A stretch of DNA of 64,000 nt from Aldrovandia affinis (taxonomy: Eukaryota; Chordata; Actinopteri; Notacanthiformes; Halosauridae), in NCBI GenBank assembly GCA_029706075.1, contig JAINUG010000209.1:372001-436000 (forward strand), given 5' to 3'. The translations under genes were made by a program, and so were the position numbers. Shown here piece by piece: positions 57,461 through 64,000 of the stretch (position 1 is the first letter of the stretch; each line of letters starts with the position of its first letter). The notes below the pieces were generated by a model, which worked only from the letters and a program-made list of their open reading frames with translations, did not search any database and had not been told where the DNA came from.

Positions 57461-58865
57461 TGCTCTCTATCCATTTCTTTTTGTCTGTTTTTATACTTCT
57501 CTTGGTTTCTCTGTCTTTCTCTGCATACTGTAATTTGATCCGTTTCTTGATTCTCTCTGAGTGGGTGCTCAGAATCTTCCTATTTATTTCTGCTCTTTGG
57601 TCAACAAGTCTCCAGGATTCTTCACTGATCCATGGTTTTTTCTTCTTTCGTGGTCTACCTAGGACTGCTTCAGCCGCCTTTGTGTAGGCTTTCTCCATTA
57701 CCTGAGAGTCATGCTCAACCTCGTCACCTTCTTCCACTTCTGTCTCTTCACTTTCTAGCACTAAGTATCTGTTTCTCAGACTGATGGTAAATGTCTTCAA
57801 GATGTTTTCATTCTTCAGCTTTGCTGTATCATACTTGACTCTGGGGTTTTTTTTTCTTTTGGATGTGTTTTCAGTTTTTGCTTGACTGTGTGCATTTTCG
57901 CTCCCAATTTTAGACCTGTATACTCTTGTATCTTCCACTGAGTTCCTGAATCTTTTGTTAATTATCACATGGTCTATTTGATTCCTGGTCTTTCCGTCTG
58001 GGGATATCCATGTTGCTTTGTGTATGTCCTTGTGTGGGAATAGCGTTCCAGTGACAACTAGTTCATTGAAGTCACATAAATTGCACAGCCTTTCTCCATT
58101 GTTGTTTCTCTTCCCAAGCCCGTGCCTGCCCATTACTCGCTCGTAGCCTTCATTTTCGTCTCCTACTTTGGCATTCATGTCTCCAGTGATGATCAGCATG
58201 TCATGTGTGTTCCTCTTGTCTAGTATATCTTGCAGTCTTTGGTAGAATTCGTTCTTTGTTTGCTCTTCTGCATCTTCAGTGGGTGCATAGATGTGCACAA
58301 CAGTCATCTTGATGTGTTGGGAATAGTATCGGGCTTGAATGATCCTTTCGCTGACTGGCGTCCAATCAATCAGGGCTCTTGCTGCCCTTTTTGACATCAA
58401 TATGCCCACTCCCTGTCGGTGGTCGTCATCATCTCTTCCTGAGTAGATGATGGTTTGTCCTTCCATGAGTTCCACTTTTCCTTGTCCCGTCCAGTGTGTC
58501 TCGCTGATGCCCATGATGTCAATATTTTTGCTGCTCATTACCGTTGCCACCATGGTGATGTTTCCACTTCTGTACAGCGTTCTTACATTCCAATTTCCAA
58601 GCTTCAGAGCTTCTTTCGGGTGCACTAATGACCTAATCGGCCCAAAGGCGTCCTCGCGGCTTTGGTCCTTGGGCGTCATGGTGTCTCTCTTGCTAGGAGG
58701 ACTGGCTATGGTGTCCCGTGGGTTCCGTGAATTTGCTCTGTTTCTAGTTTCTGTAATAATGTTTTTTTTCCAGGAGTGGGTTATCAGCCCGCAGCCCAAC
58801 CCCCAACCTGGAGGGCCAGTGGGATCACTCTTTGTCTGTCCTCTACCTTTCGACCTGTTCGGCAT
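57354..58865 (-). pseudogene. RTE endonuclease part of the ORF
   Basis: 503 codons with AP-endonuclease motifs: LKLGNWNVRTLYRSGNITMV, IMGISETHWTGQGKVEL (catalytic Glu), VVHIYAPTEDAEEQ, IITGDMNAKVGDENEGYERV (catalytic Asp/Asn) and ATWISPDGKTRNQIDHVIIN. The terminal SDHR-type motif is altered around 57900 (KIGSENAHSQAKTE), which would weaken the enzyme. Such domains are often misannotated as craniofacial development protein 2. Confidence 0.85.
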
Positions 58866-60739
58866 GGGTAGCCCTGCCAGGAGTACGAGACTCCGGCCGA
58901 CATAGCTCTAGAGGTCATCGAGGTGCGCAAACTGCCCCACCACGATAAGGTGGTGATCCTGTCGGGGCAGAATGCTGATTATGTTGATCCTAAAAGTCAC
59001 ATAAAATGTTTAGTGGGTTTATGTTAAGTTGAACAGAGTGGTGGGAGAGCCTGTCCTTGACAACCATAAAAGAGTACCAAAATGGATGCATTAGGTCTTC
59101 CTCCTGTTGACAAAAGTGGCAATTGGGATTTTGCTCAATACCCCAGGTGAAAATAATTTTCTTAGTTGCTAAGGTTTTGTAAAATATCTTCAACTGAAAT
59201 GCCCACGAATATGTCTTGTTCTATATAACAAACTGCAATATTGTTTCCAGGGTAAGGGGGTGTTAAAGATCTCCCAGTATATTTGAAAATTGCATGGAGT
59301 CACAATTAAACTTAAATCCAACACAGTAAATTGGAAAATGTCTGCATTCATTTTGTGATTTTGTAACCATTTATACTTTTTGGTTGTGGGTCTACATACT
59401 ATTAATGACCGCTTTCCTTTCTGAATAACTTTTTTCCATGAGGGTGGCATCACTGAAAGAAGTTGAGTGTTAAGTTCCATAGGTAAGTATATTTACACCC
59501 ATGGCAACAATATCATTTGTAACATGTGTTTTTCAATACATGATTGGCAATGAAGAGGTTTGCCATTAACTTTTAATATCTGTATTTAACCAAATCAGCT
59601 ACTCAAGTATTTCCTCAAGTCATGTAGGTCGGTAGAATTGGAAGTGTAACCAGAATTGTATTGCCTCTGAAAAAAGGAAGCATTTTTAAAAATCTGTTGG
59701 GATTCTAAGTAGTGCTTATTCAGGTGAAGGAATGGGAAGAGATTCCAGTCAATTTTGGGGGTTGTCTGCTTAAATAGTTGACATGAAAACCAGTTAGTGT
59801 TAAAGTATTTTTTGGAAAACATGATGCATTAAATTAAATTTGTTAACCTCAGAACACCAAATTTTATATGAATTATATATGGATTTCCCCTTTATTTTCT
59901 CAGATTTATTCTATATAAACTTAAATATTTTCTTTTCATAAAAATGAATGAATCTGGAGATGGAAGAGACATTAAAGTATGCCAACTGGAAAACCGCCAA
60001 AGAATTGATTGTGATTTTCCAATAAATTGATGTGATTACCTTTCCATGGATGGATTCCTCTTTTTTATGCTAAAAATATATTTGATATATATTTTTTGGA
60101 ATATGAATGCCAAGAATATTTACAGGCCCATTAGTCCATTTAATTGGTGTGTTGCATGGGAATTTAAAGTTTGAATTTCTAAGAAAACCAATCCTAACTG
60201 AGAAAATGTTTCATAGTTTGGTTTCAGCCCAGATAGACTGGAAAGGTGTCTGTATCTGCTGTAAGGGCATTTAAATCAGAAACAGCGTTTCTACTTCGAT
60301 TATGAATAATCTTGTCTTGTCTGACAACTCTTGATAATTTAAAACTGTCCGAGGAGTAAGCCTTTATTTATTATTTTACTTGAGGGGTTTTGATAAAGTA
60401 TCTTAACCCAATTTATGAGAGATGATCCTAAATTAAAACATTCGAGACAAATAAATAAGATTCCACCTGACTTTGTCAAAGGCCTTTTACAAATCTGAAA
60501 TGAATACTAAATCTGGCTTATTGCCCTTGTTATAGTGTTCAGTGTTTTCTAGCAGATGTTTAATGTTGTCGCCTATAAATCTGCCTTCCAGAAAGCCAGT
60601 CTGATCATGGTGGGTAATATTCGGCAAAACATATTCTCTATCTTGATGTGGCTCTTCCTCAGGCGGAACACTTCATTGCTTTGATATATAGTATCTGAAT
60701 TTTGTAGCCATGGTATTTGCCCCTTGCATGCCCATAGAC

Positions 60740-60942
60740 CAGGGGTGTCAAACTCAATCCATCGTGGGCCGAGTGTATGCAGGTTTTTGTTGCAACCAGT
60801 GCACAACACCAGGTGATTTCAATGAGGTCCCCTCCTTGGTTGAAGAAGGAAGCTAATTAGTGAAATCACCTGGTGTAGTGCACTGGTTGCAACAAAAACC
60901 TGCATACACTCGGCCCACGATGGAATGAGTTTGACACCCCTG
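60740..60942. mobile_element. hAT-type MITE, 203-bp near-perfect hairpin
   Basis: Starts CAGGGGTGTCAAACTC and ends with its reverse complement GAGTTTGACACCCCTG; the two halves pair through most of the element (e.g. CCAGTGCACAACACCAGGTG / CACCTGGTGTAGTGCACTGG). A perfect 8-bp duplication CCATAGAC lies at 60732-60739 and 60943-60950. Confidence 0.93.
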
Positions 60943-60950
60943 CCATAGAC

Positions 60951-61214
60951 CATTACGATGTAAGGTCATCTTTGAAACTTCACGAGGTAAAGCTCACGTT
61001 TTTGTATTAATGCTGCAAAGGCTCACTGAGCTATACTTCGCCTGGATAGCTCATCCTATTCACTAAGCCCACTAAATCAGCCGGTGCACTTGTAAAACCA
61101 TTGAACCTGTGCAACAAATTCACTAAATAGTATACAATACAACCTAGCACATATTTCACGGAGAAAAAACAATGAATTTGTGTAACAGTGTGATGGGGAT
61201 ATTTAAACGTGTTT
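60951..61214. other. No gene recognised
   Basis: Spacer between the hairpin element and a microsatellite. Could be further degraded LINE sequence, but no conserved motif is seen. Confidence 0.4.
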
Positions 61215-61278
61215 ATTTATATATATATATATATATATAATATATATATATATATATCATACACACACACACACACAG
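61215..61278. repeat. (TA)n and (CA)n microsatellites
   Basis: Alternating TATATA run followed directly by a (CA)n run of about 20 bases. Confidence 0.95.
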
Positions 61279-61648
61279 ATACTACTGTCTAGTAGCCTAA
61301 TAACATTTCGAGTCTTTAGGATATCCTAGCATCCATAATGAAACAACAATAACTGTTTTTCTGCTTTCAGTATCAACACAAGTCGTTACCAGGGCGTTCC
61401 CGGGAACTACTGTCATTGTACATTGATATCTGTGTTGCGCGTAAAATATTGAGGAGTGACTTGGCACCACTGGACAACGCGGCTCCAAATAAAATAACTC
61501 CCAACTCCAAGGGCTAGACAAGATCGTATGCTTGCGGATTGCCATGGGTACGTAAAAGGGAACAGGGGTGCGTTCCGAACTGGCAAGGTAACGCCCCGAA
61601 ATAAACGTCAGTCCAGTGCATTGCAACTACAACCACAGACAGGAAAAG

Positions 61649-61807
61649 ATGGCGTCGGCTGTGTATCGTCTTTCCCGGCTCTCAACCCTGAAAAACGCCG
61701 GGGTTTTAACACCTAGCACTGGAACAAGATGCCTGGGTGCGCGTTTAACACAGTGTCGAAACACAGTCTTCACGGCAGCTGGCGGAATTCCACCTAAGCC
61801 TGTTAAA
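61649..61807 (+). CDS. First coding exon of an unidentified, probably mitochondrial, protein
   Basis: ATG in context AGATGGCG, open for 53 codons, ending at a strong donor (AAA then GTAAGT). Encodes MASAVYRLSRLSTLKNAGVL and later NTVFTAAGGIPPKPVK. Basic and hydroxylated with no acidic residue, the pattern of a mitochondrial targeting peptide (inference). I do not recognise the family. No second exon is found before the Harbinger element at 62.4 kb; the gene continues past it or off the window. Confidence 0.6.
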
Positions 61808-62407
61808 GTAAGTAGTTTTGCATGAAATATAGAAATCGTTTTTGGCCATTTGACGTAGAAGCTATGAGGGAAGGGCTCGACCAAGCAGGTCTTTCATTCA
61901 AAATGAAGGGTAGCTTGATTAACCACATTTATAATACAATGAATGCTAACACTTGATCCAAAACAACATGAGTGTGTTAACTTAGCGATTCTAAACAAAT
62001 AAACATAAGACAAAATGGAAACTGGCAATAGTCATTTGATTGACAGTTGTAGAGGCGAACTAGCATTGTGGATACCGTTGATGGAAGTGGCTAAACCAGG
62101 AAGTCGTCATTATAATATGAAATATTTAAACTCACTTGCATTATGCATATAAACACATACAAGATAGTGGTGTCCGATTGACGACTCGACGGTTGTTTTA
62201 AATATCGGATTCAAACCTGATGGTAGTTGTAAATACACTAACGTAACTTTGGTATGGATAAATTACATATTGTAAGGTTAGCTAACATTGTTTTGATATA
62301 GAGTTGCAATGCTAAGCCTTCATTTTCTTGGCCCGACTTGTTTGTGTTGCAGTTTAAGCAATGTCTCGTATTGACACACTTCAGTATGGCGACCCTAATG
62401 ATTATCT
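61808..62407. other. First intron of the unidentified gene, gene-free
   Basis: AT-rich, with no coding motif or repeat end recognised before the Harbinger terminus. Confidence 0.45.
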
Positions 62408-62742
62408 GGGGCCTGTCTCACGAAGCAGGATTAGTGGGTTAGCAAGATAACTTTGGGTTTAACCCTGGGTTTTCGGTCTCAGAACTGTGGCTCACTTTTA
62501 ACCGGGTTGCATCGCTTATGCCGCGAACCTAACCTGCTCCGGAGTAGGTTAAATTCAGACTAACGGATCCAATCCTCCCGGCCCCCTCACCAATCAGCTC
62601 TCTATTTTTTTTTTATATCAGAGATACAATGTTCCCTCTGCGGAGAATCTGTATCTTTGCAAGCTTCTAGAGCCGCATGTCACAAATGCCACTCGTTGAA
62701 GCAATGCGATCACTGTGCAGCAAACTATGTATTGCCCTACAT

Positions 62743-63553
62743 CGGGGTTACTTATTGCGCGGCTCGCGAGCCTCATGCGGCTTGCCAAACTTTAATTTGT
62801 GGCTCGCAGCCAATACATGTAATTCATAAAACTACTCGCTATTCACATTAACACTGCGCCAATAACGCTGGCAATCCGTGCGTCCAAAGGGTCGACTTTG
62901 TCCTCCCCGATTGTACTCAATCACTCGCTTTTTGGCTGACAGTGTTTTCTTCACTTCTGATACAGATCTCTGTTCAGAAGATACCGAATTAACAGAATCC
63001 GTAATTTGCTCCCATGCAGCAGTTTTTCTTTTGTTTGTTATCCCTACACTGAGTGAACCAAACGATATATCTTGTTTAGATTCTATATCGATCTTCTTTT
63101 TTGAGCTCTCTTCGCCATTATTCCAGTGAGATAACGGGCATGTTTTCATGCGGCCTTTAAAGGGATGTTTTCTTACATATATGGTTAATTGGGGACGGTT
63201 CTGTATGCAAATACTTAGAATCGTGCACGAGCAAAGAGGTAGAACAATTGGTATTTATCAACACTGAGTGTGCGTACGACCTGTGTGCGCATGTTTGATA
63301 AATCAGTTTTTCTGTGCGTAGACATTCTACATTTCGTTCGTAAGATAGAAATTAGAACTTTTTCTACGCAACGTTTATGCATGAGGCCCCAGGGTTGTAT
63401 TGGCTGCATTATATATTGTAAGCTGTGAGGTGACAATTAGTAGCCATATATGCTTGATTGTGGTGGCTTTTGGTGTTTTGCCATAAAATTGGCTCTCGTA
63501 TTGACTTTGTCCTTCCAGTGTGGCTCTCCTGAAAAAAATAGTGAGGATCACTG
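62743..63553. mobile_element. hAT-like insertion in Harbinger copy B, itself composite
   Basis: Copy A has uninterrupted sequence here (ATTGCCCTATATTTTCTAGC, minus strand), while copy B has an 811-bp insert flanked by CCCTACAT and CCCTACGT (7 of 8). Insert ends contain GCGGCTCGCGAGCC and GTGGCTCTCCTGA blocks seen in hAT repeats. A Harbinger-type terminus (TTATGCATGAGGCCCC, 63376) inside shows a further nested element. Confidence 0.7.
62832..63149 (-). pseudogene. Myb/SANT-like protein fragment
   Basis: Encodes NKRKTAAWEQITDSVNSVSS and RSVSEVKKTLSAKKRVIEYN, resembling the Myb/SANT-like trihelix proteins that Harbinger elements carry as their second gene. Lies inside the 811-bp insert, probably belonging to the inner Harbinger-type element. 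Only the central part of the domain is present. Confidence 0.6.
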
Positions 63554-63633
63554 CCCTACGTTTTCTAGCCACCGGTACATATGCGTATTCTGTTGGTGAT
63601 GCGGGGAACCTGAGCAAGAATACAGTTCATATA

Positions 63634-63636
<3 letters not shown>

Positions 63637-63694
<58 letters not shown>

Positions 63695-63711
63695 ATATAT
63701 ATATATACTAT
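63637..63711. repeat. (TA)n microsatellite in Harbinger copy B
   Basis: About 75 bases of alternating AT. Copy A has a short (TA)n tract at the same relative place (21254), so the repeat expanded in copy B. Confidence 0.95.
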
Positions 63712-64000
63712 CAATAATGAATACAATTTACTGTTGCATATTAAGTGCGGTGTAAGTTTCTCATAGGATTCCAGAGAGTGATTGGTACAATAGATTGCAC
63801 TCATATTACCATCGCTGCAGCCGTTGGTAAACCAGTCTTGAGATCTAAAACCCAGGGTTAAGCCCAAAGTTAGCTCGCTAACCCACCAATCCTGCTTTGT
63901 GAAACAGTGCTCTGTTTCTGTCTGTTGCATGCGATTGGCTGTTTCAAACTCCTCCCCTTTTGTGTGCACGTGCTCATGGCTCAATCGGAAAAGCCAGGGT

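Larger units (their letters stand above)
55657..58970 (-). mobile_element. RTE-type LINE, near full length (3.3 kb)
   Basis: Bounded by a perfect 11-bp duplication AATGCTGATTA (55646-55656, 58971-58981). The 5' end contains CACCACCTTATCGTGGTGG (minus-strand reading), as in many RTE elements. It encodes an AP endonuclease followed by RT on the minus strand, with few frameshifts, and has a short 3' end immediately after the RT stop, as expected for RTE. It inserted in the same orientation as the surrounding L1. Confidence 0.88.
55391..60735 (-). mobile_element. L1-type LINE remnant split by an RTE insertion
   Basis: Own sequence is 58971-60735 and 55391-55656. From right to left the minus strand encodes an RT fragment HDQTGFLEGRFIGDNIKHLL then KAFDKVRW (60470-60612), then C-terminal pieces (MPPSWKKVIQKGKRSL at 59430; GIEQNPNCHFCQQEEDLMHP at 59115). 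After the RTE insert comes the ORF2 end INTIILIGKIYTTNRIVFYS (55580-55640). Many stops and shifts indicate an old copy. Outer boundaries are approximate. Confidence 0.78.
62408..64000 (+). mobile_element. PIF/Harbinger-type element, copy B, with nested insertion; right end may lie beyond the window
   Basis: Starts GGGGCCTGTCTCACGAAGCA. The plus strand encodes HARBI1-type pieces: RITALRFLATGTYAYSVGDA then GNLSKNTV (63544-63620) and FQRVIGTIDCTHITI (63761-63810; the Asp-Cys-Thr-His region holds a catalytic Asp). It is collinear with the reverse complement of copy A. An inner TIR-like block (CCAATCCTGCTTTGTGAAAC) appears at 63886, but homologous sequence continues to 64000 as in copy A. Confidence 0.8.

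Noticed and set aside
57027-57533. Ser/Phe/Leu-rich plus-strand frame resembling a membrane protein
   Set aside because: Antisense shadow of the RTE coding strand, whose minus-strand motifs are unambiguous.
61649-61807. Naming the gene from its targeting-peptide-like exon
   Set aside because: Targeting peptides are not conserved enough, and no match could be recalled reliably, so no symbol is given.
1-64000. CRISPR arrays, operons or prokaryotic defence systems
   Set aside because: No direct-repeat arrays with spacers. Split genes and the repeat content show a vertebrate genome.

Overview
The window looks like a ray-finned (teleost-type) fish chromosome. The genes have vertebrate introns. 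The repeats are a typical fish mix: Tc1/mariner, hAT and PIF/Harbinger DNA transposons, tRNA-derived SINEs with an L2-like tail, Tx1/L1, RTE and Jockey/CR1-like LINEs, and a chromodomain Ty3/Gypsy element. The species cannot be fixed from the sequence alone.

Three host genes are read with confidence from exon structure, phase-consistent splice sites and recognisable protein. (1) poldip3 (minus strand, start codon near 3.54 kb) has five coding exons here and runs off the left edge. (2) luc7l (minus, 19.04 to 7.19 kb) is complete: ten coding exons, 421 codons plus stop, with introns loaded with transposons. (3) fam234b (plus, 45.1 to about 53.5 kb) has twelve phased coding exons and about 720 codons. 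A fourth gene starts at 61.65 kb with one exon that looks like a mitochondrial targeting sequence; it was not identified. Two exons at 36.06-36.70 kb belong to a SAMD3-like multicopy fish gene family and look like a 3' fragment.

From 20.8 to 44.7 kb and from 55.4 to 64 kb the sequence is almost entirely nested mobile elements, and several insertions can be ordered by target-site duplications. A Harbinger element holds a Tx1-type LINE (17-bp duplication), which in turn holds a hAT element (8-bp duplication). A near-complete RTE LINE sits in an L1 remnant (11-bp duplication). A SINE sits in a Tc1 element (14-bp duplication). A hAT-like insert sits in a second Harbinger copy, and the first copy serves as its paralogous empty site.

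The least familiar item is a two-copy, LTR-like repeat (28.2-30.1 kb plus strand; 37.15-39.11 kb minus strand). Its interior encodes a long heptad-rich coiled-coil protein and no visible gag, reverse transcriptase or integrase. It is the best candidate in the window for an undescribed element family.
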